From assembly GCA_003695835.1 (NCBI GenBank), contig RFHN01000063.1, forward strand, positions 1 to 15,438: a stretch of 15,438 nucleotides of DNA, in the 5' to 3' direction. The position numbers and the translations under genes were made by a program. A model generated the notes under the pieces. The model was not told the origin of the DNA, searched no databases, and was given only the letters and a program-made list of their open reading frames with translations. Within the stretch, counting starts at the first letter, position 1. The number at the start of each line of letters is the position of its first letter. Origin of the DNA: Armatimonadota bacterium (GTDB lineage: Bacteria; Armatimonadota; Fimbriimonadia; Fimbriimonadales; ATM1). Of this stretch, positions 6,674-13,539 are shown in pieces.

Positions 6674-7354
6674 ATGAATAAGACTTTTCTCGTTGCAATC
6701 GGAATTCTTGGGGTAGCGGTGGGCGCGAACGCCCTGGTTATTGACGACTTCACGTCCGGCCCCTACTCGAACACGATCCAGAGCGGCACGGTGATCGCCT
6801 CTCAAGCGGGCACGATGCTCGGCGGCGAACGGGACACCCTCATGACCGTCACCAGCAACCCGTTCAATCTGAACTTCACGGTGACGATCCAGAACGGGCT
6901 GTCCGCGATCAGCAACGACGTCAGCGTGGACTCGATGTTCGGTCTCGACTACGACGGCGCTGGAGAGGAAACCGGCGGCAACGTCTTCATCCCCGGCCCC
7001 GGCCTCGGCAACTTGGACTTTTCGTCCTTCGACCGTCTTCGGTTCAACTTCATCAGCAACGACTTGGACCTGAACCTGCGCGTCGAGATCCGAACCTACA
7101 CGCAAGGGATGTCGTTTGGCGACTTCGTCGTCCCTGCGCAGCAGTCCCCGTTCACCTATGACGTGCTGTTCAACTCGCTCAGCCAACAGAACGGTGGGGC
7201 CAACTTCGCTGACGTGGATCGCATCACGATCTACTTCGATGGTATGCCCAGCGCGGACTTCGCGCTGAGCGACATCCAGGCCGTACCTGAGCCTGCCTCC
7301 GTTGCCGTTCTCATCGCTGGCCTGGGTGGCCTCCTTGCTCGCCGGAAACGGTAA
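6674..7354 (+). CDS. PEP-CTERM sorting-domain exported protein
   Basis: 226 aa. A signal peptide (MNKTFLVAIG then a hydrophobic run, cleavage likely after ANA at residue 20) is followed by a beta-rich, Asn/Asp/Ser/Thr-rich domain of unknown function. The C-terminus has Pro-Glu-Pro at 205-207, a hydrophobic segment and a basic tail ending RRKR: the PEP-CTERM signal recognised by exosortase for cell-surface or matrix attachment. Exosortase is not in the window. The body looks like a one-domain jelly-roll, possibly polysaccharide-binding, but no named domain can be assigned. The strong Shine-Dalgarno suggests high expression. Its last 44 bp overlap lipB on the opposite strand, so the sorting signal is encoded opposite the LipB tail. 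Confidence 0.9.
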   Translation: MNKTFLVAIGILGVAVGANALVIDDFTSGPYSNTIQSGTVIASQAGTMLGGERDTLMTVTSNPFNLNFTVTIQNGLSAISNDVSVDSMFGLDYDGAGEETGGNVFIPGPGLGNLDFSSFDRLRFNFISNDLDLNLRVEIRTYTQGMSFGDFVVPAQQSPFTYDVLFNSLSQQNGGANFADVDRITIYFDGMPSADFALSDIQAVPEPASVAVLIAGLGGLLARRKR

Positions 7355-7991
7355 AGGATAATCCGAAAACCTGCTGAAAAGCCTCCGTCATGGGCGCGAA
7401 GACCTCTTCCATAGGGACTTCGCGCCCCAACTCTTTGGACAACGAGGTAACCGGATACTCACGGATGCCGCAGGGCACGATGAGGCTGAAGGGAGAGAGG
7501 TCGTTGTTGCAGTTGAGGGCGATCCCGTGGAGTGAGATCCACCGCGTCACTTTGATGCCAATGGCGGCGATCTTCCGCTGGTTCACCCACACGCCAGTGT
7601 TCGGGGGAAAGCGGTAGCCCTCCAATCCGAACGCGGCAAGCGTTCGGATCACAGCTTCCTCCAAGTTGCGGAGGTAGAGATGCAGGTCCCGTCCGTGCTC
7701 CCGCAGGTCGAAGATCGGGTAGACGACTAACTGATTCGGTCCGTGGTATGTAACGTCGCCTCCGCGATCCGTACGGACTACCTCGATGCCGCGCCTACTG
7801 TAGTCTTCGACCGAAAGAAGCAAGTTTTCCTCGTGAAAGTTAGACCCAAGGGTGAGTACGGGGTCGTGTTCCACGAAGACCAACGTGTCGGGGATACGGC
7901 CTTCCAGGCGCTTCTGGACAAGCTGCTTCTGCCGCTCCCACGCGGGGAGGTAAGCCAGCCTGCCCCAATGTTCGATCCGCGCCGGCTTCAT
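7311..7991 (-). CDS. lipB: Octanoyl-[ACP]:protein N-octanoyltransferase
   Basis: Transfers octanoyl from octanoyl-ACP to the lipoyl domains of 2-oxoacid dehydrogenases and GcvH, for LipA to convert to lipoate. 226 aa, normal length. Motifs: TLGSN (47-51), DRGGDVTYHGPNQLVVYPI (75-93; the usual G-P-G-Q is G-P-N-Q here), VNQRKIAAIGIKV (136-148, catalytic Lys140), HGIALN (155-160) and VPCGIREYPVTSL (172-184, nucleophile Cys174). The ATG at 7991 overlaps the stop of the larA-family gene by 4 nt (ATGA), so the two genes form an operon. lipA is not present. The C-terminal 14 or so residues are encoded opposite the PEP-CTERM anchor. Confidence 0.96.
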   Translation of the reverse strand: MKPARIEHWGRLAYLPAWERQKQLVQKRLEGRIPDTLVFVEHDPVLTLGSNFHEENLLLSVEDYSRRGIEVVRTDRGGDVTYHGPNQLVVYPIFDLREHGRDLHLYLRNLEEAVIRTLAAFGLEGYRFPPNTGVWVNQRKIAAIGIKVTRWISLHGIALNCNNDLSPFSLIVPCGIREYPVTSLSKELGREVPMEEVFAPMTEAFQQVFGLSFTVSGEQGGHPGQR

Positions 7992-9322
7992 GCGGCTCCC
8001 TCCTCCATGACCACCGGAACGACATAAGGCCCCTCGGGAATGACAGCCATCGTCTGGTCAGCGAGCCGATCCACCTGCGCTTGGATGGCTTGTCGGATCC
8101 CTTCGAGTTCCTCAACCCCAGGTTTCGGTTCGTAGAGCGGTGTGAGCGACATCCGGCTCAGCTCCTCGCTTGGGATGCCTCCGCAGGCAAACCGCAAGTT
8201 TTCGACGCCGACCCGCTGGAGCACTTTGCAGTGCATCTGGAACCCCCACTGATCGTGGATTACCTCCGGATTCGTCCGAATCCAATCGAGGAACTCTTCC
8301 CAGCGTTCCCCCCATTCGCGCATGATACGGGTGAACGAAGGACTCCCCAGCCCCTCGCTGCAGGCCGACGCGCAAATCACAACTCCCCCTTCTTTGACGA
8401 CGGGCAGCGCCGAACACATGCCCTTGCCCGATTGGTAGAGCGTCTTGTCGAGCGGATACCCGCCGCCGCACGTAATCACGACGTCCTTCCGTTCCGCGCA
8501 AGGGGCGGCGGTCCACTCGCGAACCTTCGCTGCGCCTACTTCGAACGCCTTCCTCCAATCTCCGGCGAAGACGCCTGCGATCTGCTTGTCTTCCGTCAGA
8601 CCCACGTTGAGCAGGAAGTCAATGCCTGCGATCTCTGCCACGTCCGTCGCCTCTTGGTGGAGTGGGTTGCCTTCCAGAGAGAAGTTCGTCGCGGCGGGCG
8701 AGTCGAGGAACTCAAATCCGTGAAACTTCTGAACGGTTTCGACGTTGACGATGCCGGGGCAAACGCCCTTCCGGCCTCCGCTGAATCCCGCCATGAAGTG
8801 TGGTTCGATGAAGCCCGTCACGATGCGGAAGTCCGCTTCGCTATACAGGCGGTTAATCCAGGCATAGGTCCCGAATCGAGTGGCCCGAGGCAGCCGCGTC
8901 AGTTCGTCGCGCTGTTCGCTCCGGTGATCTACAACGCGAACGGATCCGACGATCTCTTCACCCAGCAGTTCGATCTTCTCCTGTTGCGTGCTCGGACGGT
9001 GCATGCCGGTGGCGATGAGAATCGTTACCTTCTCGCGTCCTATCCCACATGTCTCCAGTACCTCCAGGAGCGCCGGGACCAAGACGCGATTGGGGACGGG
9101 ACGAGTGATGTCCGAAATCGTGATGACGACCTTCGAGGGCTTTCGCGCTTGGATGAGCGCCGCCAGCGGCGGGCACCCGATCGGGCTGGCCAGCGCATCC
9201 CGAACCGCCTCAAGGGGTTGGGGCAACGGGGAGCACCCGCGAGAGTGAAGAATCTCGGCATGATCCGGTACTTCTACGGGGATTTTGTGCTTGTCATACC
9301 GGAGGTAGGTCGTCTTTGCCAC
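7988..9322 (-). CDS. larA: LarA-family nickel-pincer racemase/epimerase (DUF2088)
   Basis: 444 aa. The founding member, lactate racemase, uses a nickel-pincer nucleotide bound to a lysine; relatives act on other 2-hydroxyacids, so the substrate here is unknown. Motifs: SDITRPVPNRVLVPALLE (70-87), ATGMHRP (104-110, His108), GFIEPHFMAGFSGGRKGVCPG (170-190) with His175 and the cofactor lysine Lys185, His201 in the following helix and NFSLEGNPLHQE (213-224). These sit within one residue of His108, His174, Lys184 and His200 of the Lactobacillus enzyme. larB, larC and larE are not in the window, so the cofactor must come from elsewhere. It starts with GTG at 9322, with no good Shine-Dalgarno but a CATAAT box 8 nt upstream. 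It is the first gene of the operon with lipB. Confidence 0.9.
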   Translation of the reverse strand: MAKTTYLRYDKHKIPVEVPDHAEILHSRGCSPLPQPLEAVRDALASPIGCPPLAALIQARKPSKVVITISDITRPVPNRVLVPALLEVLETCGIGREKVTILIATGMHRPSTQQEKIELLGEEIVGSVRVVDHRSEQRDELTRLPRATRFGTYAWINRLYSEADFRIVTGFIEPHFMAGFSGGRKGVCPGIVNVETVQKFHGFEFLDSPAATNFSLEGNPLHQEATDVAEIAGIDFLLNVGLTEDKQIAGVFAGDWRKAFEVGAAKVREWTAAPCAERKDVVITCGGGYPLDKTLYQSGKGMCSALPVVKEGGVVICASACSEGLGSPSFTRIMREWGERWEEFLDWIRTNPEVIHDQWGFQMHCKVLQRVGVENLRFACGGIPSEELSRMSLTPLYEPKPGVEELEGIRQAIQAQVDRLADQTMAVIPEGPYVVPVVMEEGAA

Positions 9323-9330
9323 CGACGTCC

Positions 9331-9336
9331 ATTATG
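9331..9336 (-). promoter_or_regulatory. Candidate -10 box for the larA-lipB operon, possibly leaderless
   Basis: CATAAT on the minus strand ends 8 nt before the GTG start at 9322, exactly the distance seen for rnhB. No Shine-Dalgarno and no clear -35 box. An ATG overlapping this box is out of frame with the gene. Confidence 0.35.
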
Positions 9337-9399
9337 AACCAAGCGTTTGGGCAAGCGGCGTTTCTGGGAGCGCAGTGGAGAGGAATTTCGTATTTGGTG

Positions 9400-9405
9400 T
9401 AGAAT
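9400..9405 (+). promoter_or_regulatory. Candidate -10 box for the pseudopilin gene
   Basis: TAGAAT overlaps the first possible ATG (9404) and ends 10 nt before the second (9416). If it is a promoter, only the ATG at 9416 can be translated, as a leaderless message. The divergent gap to larA holds no other clear signal. Confidence 0.3.
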
Positions 9406-9415
9406 GAAGCAGAGG

Positions 9416-10051
9416 ATGAGGCGGGCATACACACTCATTGAACTGCTGGTTGCCCTGGCGATTGTTTCCGCTTTGGCAGCGATCCTTGCGCCTGCCTTCA
9501 TCATGGCGAAGGAAAAGGCGCAGGCCACGATGTGTTTGAGCAACCTGCGTCAAGTGGGAACCGCCATGTTCCTCTATGTCCAGGACTACGACGGCGTCTA
9601 CCCACACGATCCAAGACCGCGGTTTGCGCCCGGATACGAGGTGGACCGTCTCGGACGCGTGTACGGCTTTGATTCCACGGACGATACGAACCGATTCGAT
9701 GCTCGTCCCGTCAAGGACATGCTCATGCCGTACGTCAACAACGAGAAGGTGTGGTACTGCCCGTCGCTCTACCTGAAGACTCTGCCGCAGAGCCGTCCGG
9801 GCACGAACTACCAGGTGAACCCGTACCTCGTTGTGAACAACATCCCCGATCCCGATCAGCCTCACGGCGGCCCAGTTCGGGAGAGCGACATCGAGCGCCC
9901 CTCCGCCGTGGCAGTGTTCTTCGATTTCAGTCTCGCCGGAAAACGGCTGCACCGGGACGGCCGAAACGCCGTGGCTGCGGACGGACACGTCAAATGGCAG
10001 CGGAACGGCCAAGAACTGATCGTTTTGCCTTGGTGGACGAGGGGACAGTAG
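9416..10051 (+). CDS. Pseudopilin-like (type IV prepilin N-terminus) H-X9-DG protein
   Basis: 211 aa. The N-terminus MRRAYTLIELLVALAIVSAL is a prepilin-peptidase signal: a short basic leader, then YTLIE with Glu at +5 if cleavage follows Ala4, and a long hydrophobic helix (5-29). Ala replaces the usual Gly before the cleavage site. The helix is followed by AKEKAQATMCLSNLRQVGTA, typical of the DUF1559-like/H-X9-DG pseudopilins that are abundant in Planctomycetes and Armatimonadota. The C-terminal H-X9-DG motif is at His179 and Asp189-Gly190. The protein is likely a minor pseudopilin or surface protein, here without secretion genes around it. The start is uncertain: ATG 9404 gives four more residues (MKQR) and the frame is open to 9347, but neither has a Shine-Dalgarno. 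Related proteins usually begin M-K/R-K/R-A-F/Y-TLIELL, which favours 9416. Confidence 0.85.
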   Translation: MRRAYTLIELLVALAIVSALAAILAPAFIMAKEKAQATMCLSNLRQVGTAMFLYVQDYDGVYPHDPRPRFAPGYEVDRLGRVYGFDSTDDTNRFDARPVKDMLMPYVNNEKVWYCPSLYLKTLPQSRPGTNYQVNPYLVVNNIPDPDQPHGGPVRESDIERPSAVAVFFDFSLAGKRLHRDGRNAVAADGHVKWQRNGQELIVLPWWTRGQ

Positions 10052-10059
10052 GGTAAACT
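10030..10059 (+). promoter_or_regulatory. Candidate promoter of tRNA-Trp
   Basis: TTGGTG (10030-10035), an 18-nt spacer and TAAACT (10054-10059) would start transcription about 12 nt before the tRNA. Each box matches only part of the consensus, so this is tentative. The -35 lies inside the end of the pseudopilin gene. Confidence 0.3.
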
Positions 10060-10078
10060 ACGCTTCCCGTAAACCCGC

Positions 10079-10154
10079 AGGGGCGTAGCTCAGCTGGTAG
10101 AGCAGCGGTCTCCAAAACCGCAGGTCGCGGGTTCGAATCCTGTCGCCCCTGCCA
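10079..10154 (+). tRNA. tRNA-Trp (anticodon CCA)
   Basis: Complete cloverleaf: acceptor stem AGGGGCG (10079-10085) with CGCCCCT (10144-10150), all seven pairs formed; D stem GCTC/GAGC (10088-10091, 10100-10103); anticodon stem GCGGT/ACCGC with loop CTCCAAA and anticodon CCA at 10112-10114; T arm with TTCGAAT loop (10132-10138) and two G-U pairs in its stem. Discriminator base G at 10151, as expected for tRNA-Trp, and an encoded CCA at 10152-10154. It stands alone; the secE-nusG neighbourhood common in other bacteria is absent. A T-rich run (10155-10163) follows. Confidence 0.97.
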
Positions 10155-10159
10155 TTTTT

Positions 10160-10188
10160 CTTTGAGGACCAGCCCGAGGCGGTCAAAG
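10160..10188. repeat. Imperfect inverted repeat between tRNA-Trp and the RNase J-like gene
   Basis: CTTTG (10160-10164) pairs with CAAAG (10184-10188), and GACC-A-GCC pairs with GGC-GGTC around a CGA loop, with small bulges. It covers the stop codon of the minus-strand nuclease gene. Neither strand has a T-run after the hairpin, so it is not a standard rho-independent terminator. It may still slow convergent transcription. Confidence 0.35.
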
Positions 10189-11835
10189 CTCTAACGGTTC
10201 GCCCTCGCTGACGTAGAGGACCTCTTTTCCCACCTTCCCCTCGAACGCCTCGGGTTTCATCGTGTGGATGGGGATCACTTGCGCGGGCTGCATATCAGCG
10301 ATCCACTCGAGTAAGTCTTGGCCTGAAGCATGCCCTGAGATATGGGCGCGCAGCAGCGAGTCCTCTTCGTCGCCGCGAGACTCGACACCGAACCGATCCA
10401 GCCAGGCCTTCAATCGCTGTTCATCAATTTTCATCTCGTCCGAGAAAGGCTCCGTAGCGCACTTGACGTACACGCTGCCGGGAGGCGGTTCGAGATCAAT
10501 CAGTTCCTGGATTTGATAGAACCCGAGCTGAACGATGTATCGGGACGGATCTTTCCGGATGTCATAGGCGCGAACGCCGCCGTAATACCAGGCCATCGCA
10601 TCCCGCACTTCTTGGCTCGCCGGCTGTTGCCATTCCTCTTTGATGCGATCCGTAAGCTCCGACGGCCATTCGCAATATGGCCCAAGTTCGTAGGGCTTGT
10701 AGTCGTCCGGCGAATAGGTCATGGATCGCGCCCGCTCCAGATAAGCGCGCACGGGGCCAAGCTCGGGAATGGCAGGGAAGAGGTCGGGATATCGGTCTAC
10801 GAGTGTGGTGTAGACGAACATCGCCTTGGGGTTCGCTGCCAGGATTCTTCCAGTTTCCTTCGCGACCTCTGCTATAGTCTGGAATCGAGCAACGTCTTTC
10901 CACGCCCAGTCCACGAAGACGGTGCCGGCGCTTCCTTCGACGACCTCTTTGAGCTTGGCACGCACGGCGTTCTCGTCGTCGCGCGATTGGCTTGTGATTC
11001 GCGTACCCTCGGTCAGGATCACATCTGGACGGAGATTCTTGGTCTCGGCTCGAAGTCGCTCGGTGAGCGAGCGCTTGCCGAGGCTCCAGCGGCCGTTGAA
11101 TCGAAGGTCCCCCGTGTATACCACTTTCTTTCCCGAGGGCGTCGTGATCAACGTGGCGCAGCAACCCGGTAGGCTGTGATCTACGGGCAAGGGCCGCAAC
11201 CGAAAACCTGCCACTTCGATTTCGGCGTATTCGTTCATGGGAATGACGGGTCGCTCGACGGTCTCTGCGTACACGTACGGCGCGCCTGGGAACTTCGATC
11301 CCGACCTACGCTCTCGGATCGTACGACGCTGCACGCTCAAGGTTCTCGCATCAATCCGTGGTATGGTGAGGGCGTCGATCGCTTCCAGGATCGTCTGGCA
11401 AACGGGCGTACAGGCGATCGGGATTCGTTCGTCGAGGTAACCGATCTGTCCAACGTGATCGAGGTGAGCATGGGACACGAGCACTGCCGACGCGCGCGGC
11501 CTTCCTTCGGCATCCAGGACCTCTTCGTAGCTTCGGACCTCGCTCGCGTACCAGCGTAGCTCTTCCTCCGGGACGCCGTTTGCGCGCGCACATTCCACCA
11601 GAGCCTCGTTCTTGAGCAGGTCGTGCCGATAGAGTCCGTCCACAGCGGGGGCAATTCCGAGGCTCATCGCGTCCAACAGATGGGAATGCGTCCGCAGCTG
11701 AACGAACATATCGAGGTACGCAGAAGCCCGGCCCATGGGCAGGCCAAAGTCCAGAAGAAGGGAGTTGCCAGAGTCCTCGATGAGAATCTTGTTCCCGCCA
11801 ATTTCACGCACGCCGCCGAAGCAAGTGATCCGCAT
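10183..11835 (-). CDS. Beta-CASP metallo-beta-lactamase nuclease, RNase J-like
   Basis: 550 aa. The family cuts RNA (5'-3' exonuclease or endonuclease) with two zinc ions. Visible: FGGVREIGGNKILIE (6-20) and Asp29; the metal motif SHAHLDH (121-127; His122, His124, Asp126, His127); VDHSLPG (218-224, His220); YTGDLRFNG (240-248, Asp243); a helix-rich beta-CASP middle; and the RNase J C-terminal pattern ISGHASGQDLLEWI (499-512, His502) with IPIHTMKPEAF (His524). There are about 85 residues between the first strand pair and HAHLDH (roughly 36-117), more than in classical RNase J, so this looks like a divergent subfamily; a separate canonical RNase J may exist elsewhere. The ATG at 11835 lies 7 nt after the DUF192 stop, with only a weak GGA-type Shine-Dalgarno. 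It is the last gene of the operon. Confidence 0.88.
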   Translation of the reverse strand: MRITCFGGVREIGGNKILIEDSGNSLLLDFGLPMGRASAYLDMFVQLRTHSHLLDAMSLGIAPAVDGLYRHDLLKNEALVECARANGVPEEELRWYASEVRSYEEVLDAEGRPRASAVLVSHAHLDHVGQIGYLDERIPIACTPVCQTILEAIDALTIPRIDARTLSVQRRTIRERRSGSKFPGAPYVYAETVERPVIPMNEYAEIEVAGFRLRPLPVDHSLPGCCATLITTPSGKKVVYTGDLRFNGRWSLGKRSLTERLRAETKNLRPDVILTEGTRITSQSRDDENAVRAKLKEVVEGSAGTVFVDWAWKDVARFQTIAEVAKETGRILAANPKAMFVYTTLVDRYPDLFPAIPELGPVRAYLERARSMTYSPDDYKPYELGPYCEWPSELTDRIKEEWQQPASQEVRDAMAWYYGGVRAYDIRKDPSRYIVQLGFYQIQELIDLEPPPGSVYVKCATEPFSDEMKIDEQRLKAWLDRFGVESRGDEEDSLLRAHISGHASGQDLLEWIADMQPAQVIPIHTMKPEAFEGKVGKEVLYVSEGEPLEL

Positions 11836-11842
11836 GAGTTGA

Positions 11843-12385
11843 TTATTCCAGATTCAGCCTCGCGAGCGGCGATAGATCCACGCGATCCCCTGGCCGAATA
11901 CCGTTCTGGTCGAACCATCCTGCGTGCATCTCGATGGCATATTGGGCAGGCTCCTCGGATCGGTACGTAGACTCATCGAGCGGGGACATGGTGAGAATGT
12001 TGATGATGACGCCGTCGCTCCGCAAGTAGGCGATGTCCAGAGGAATGATCGTGTTTTTCATCCAGAATCCGCGGTAATCGAGGTCGGGAAAGACGAAGAT
12101 CATCCCTTGGTCCTCGCCCATCTGATCCTTCGTCACGAACATCAGGCCCTCTCGACGCGTCTCTTCCGAGCTCGCGACCCAGAGGCGCATCTTCTTGTCC
12201 TTGACCGAAAGAGTCACGGTGGGCAAACTCTCCAACGGAGTGGTTCGGCCGGATGGCTCAGTCGGTGGCGGCGCGGTCTGAACGGGCGGCGTTCTCTCCG
12301 GTTCGGAGGCTTGCTCCGCGGGACGACTCTCGTTCCCGCATCCGAGAAGCAAAAGGGCAATCAGAAGCGGGGCGAGAAACCTCAT
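11843..12385 (-). CDS. DUF192-domain lipoprotein
   Basis: 180 aa. Residues 1-16 form a lipoprotein signal (hydrophobic run ending LLGC, lipid-anchored Cys16), followed by a Pro/Glu-rich linker (about 20-50) and a DUF192 domain (about 56-178). The domain shows TRREGLM (76-82), GMIFVFPDLDYRGFWMKNT (94-112) and IIPLDIAYL (113-121), the family's best-conserved stretch. DUF192 proteins are small beta-barrels of unestablished function, found secreted or membrane-anchored in bacteria and archaea. The start overlaps the peptidase stop by 4 nt (ATGA), and the nuclease gene follows after 7 nt, so it is the middle gene of a three-gene operon. The link with its neighbours is not functionally obvious. Confidence 0.9.
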   Translation of the reverse strand: MRFLAPLLIALLLLGCGNESRPAEQASEPERTPPVQTAPPPTEPSGRTTPLESLPTVTLSVKDKKMRLWVASSEETRREGLMFVTKDQMGEDQGMIFVFPDLDYRGFWMKNTIIPLDIAYLRSDGVIINILTMSPLDESTYRSEEPAQYAIEMHAGWFDQNGIRPGDRVDLSPLARLNLE

Positions 12386-13500
12386 GCGTTTGCCGCCGAT
12401 CGGATCAGCTCTATGGCGAGGCGCGTGAGACCGACGAGGTCCTCTTTGCTCACATGTTCGTCATGCGTGTGTATCTCCTTCATTCCGGTCCCGCAGACGA
12501 TCGTGGGCACGCCCTTCGCATTGAAGGCGTTGGCATCGCTGCCCCCCAGGGTCCATCGCAACTCGCCCGAATAGCCGAGCTTCTTCGCCGCTTCGACCGC
12601 GAGTTTCACGACCGGCTCGGTCTCGGGGATGTGGTACCCCTCGTACGCCCTCACGTACTCGAATTCGACGCGGGCGCCCAGCTCGGCAGCTCCTTTTTCG
12701 AAGCACTCTCTCATATGAGAGATCTGGGCATCGAGTTTCTCATTGCTGAGGGAACGTGCCTCGCACCGAACGGTGCACTCAGCCGGAACCACGTTGACGC
12801 CCGTGCCACCGTGGATCAGACCGGCGTTGGCGGTGGTCTCTTCGTCAATCCGGCCCAGGCGCATCTCTGCAAGCCCCTTTGCGGCGGCTTGAATCGCGTT
12901 GATCCCTTCCTCAGGATGCTTTCCCGCGTGAGCGGGCCGACCGATCACGCGCGCGTTCAGGCGGTCGTGCGTTCCGACTTTGGTTACGAACGTCCCAACC
13001 GGCGGGCCAGTATCAAACACATATCCGAAATCCACTCCCAGGTCTTGAATCTCGCAAGCGAAGGCGCCCTTCAATCCGATTTCTTCCGCAACGCAAAAGA
13101 CGAGGTATACGTCGCCGTGCGGTTCGCCGGATTCGAGGATCGAGTGAACGGCTTCGATGGCCGGCGCCATGCCGGCCTTGTCGTCGGCGCCGAGAATGGT
13201 GTCGCTCTTGCTGTAGTAGACACCGTCGCGCTCTTCGATCTCGAGGCCGGCAGTCGGTTCTACCGTGTCCCAGTGAGCGGAGAGGAAGATGGCCGGCGCC
13301 CCCGTTTGGTTGCCTGGGAGCTTCGCGATCACATTGTTCGCGTTGCCACCGATCTTGGACCCCGCGTCATCCTCCCACACTTCGAGACCGATTCGCTCAA
13401 GGTACGCCTTGCCCCACTCGACGACTTCCCGCTCTTGTAAAGCTGGGGCGTTGATGAGGCAAAGATTACAAAAGAGGTCGAAGAGCCGTTGTTCGTTCAT
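12382..13500 (-). CDS. M20-family metallopeptidase, peptidase T-like
   Basis: 372 aa. Zinc aminopeptidase of the PepT/YqjE-like group, probably cytosolic and acting on short peptides; the exact specificity cannot be read. Motifs: LSAHWDTV (73-80; His76, Asp78), ILGADDKAGMA (102-112; bridging Asp106), VAEEIGLKGA (138-146 region; Glu139 catalytic, Glu140), VFDTG (161-165; Asp163), the dimerisation domain with GRPAHAGKHPEEGINAI (187-203), and the last ligand in EIHTHDEHV (342-350; His346). The frame is open upstream to 13659, but family homology begins at the ATG at 13500 (MNEQRLFDLF). An AGGA lies 11 nt upstream, rather far. It is transcribed divergently from the DUF1385 gene across only 39 bp and leads the operon with DUF192 and the nuclease. 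Confidence 0.93.
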   Translation of the reverse strand: MNEQRLFDLFCNLCLINAPALQEREVVEWGKAYLERIGLEVWEDDAGSKIGGNANNVIAKLPGNQTGAPAIFLSAHWDTVEPTAGLEIEERDGVYYSKSDTILGADDKAGMAPAIEAVHSILESGEPHGDVYLVFCVAEEIGLKGAFACEIQDLGVDFGYVFDTGPPVGTFVTKVGTHDRLNARVIGRPAHAGKHPEEGINAIQAAAKGLAEMRLGRIDEETTANAGLIHGGTGVNVVPAECTVRCEARSLSNEKLDAQISHMRECFEKGAAELGARVEFEYVRAYEGYHIPETEPVVKLAVEAAKKLGYSGELRWTLGGSDANAFNAKGVPTIVCGTGMKEIHTHDEHVSKEDLVGLTRLAIELIRSAANA

Positions 13501-13522
13501 AAGCAAAGCGTTCCTGCCGTAG

Positions 13523-13528
13523 AATATA
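13523..13528 (-). promoter_or_regulatory. Candidate -10 box for the peptidase-DUF192-nuclease operon
   Basis: TATATT on the minus strand, 22 nt before the peptidase ATG, with a normal short leader and an AGGA between. It overlaps the candidate -10 of the divergent DUF1385 gene, so the two promoters would exclude each other. No -35 box is clear. Confidence 0.35.
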
Positions 13529-13530
13529 CT
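13525..13530 (+). promoter_or_regulatory. Candidate -10 box for the DUF1385 gene, possibly leaderless
   Basis: TATACT (5 of 6 to consensus) ends 9 nt before the ATG at 13540. The short stretch between, CAACAAAAG, contains no Shine-Dalgarno. Confidence 0.4.
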
Positions 13531-13539
13531 CAACAAAAG

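Noticed and set aside
8081..9337. 418-codon plus-strand ORF opposite the larA-family gene
   Set aside because: It mirrors a gene with intact LarA motifs and has biased composition only.
10160..10188. Rho-independent terminator shared by tRNA-Trp and the nuclease gene
   Set aside because: A hairpin exists but the T-run lies on the wrong side on the plus strand and reads as A-run after it on the minus strand; recorded only as an inverted repeat.
12253..13440. 395-codon plus-strand ORF opposite the M20 peptidase and DUF192 genes
   Set aside because: Shadow ORF; it spans two real minus-strand genes and has no domain-like pattern.
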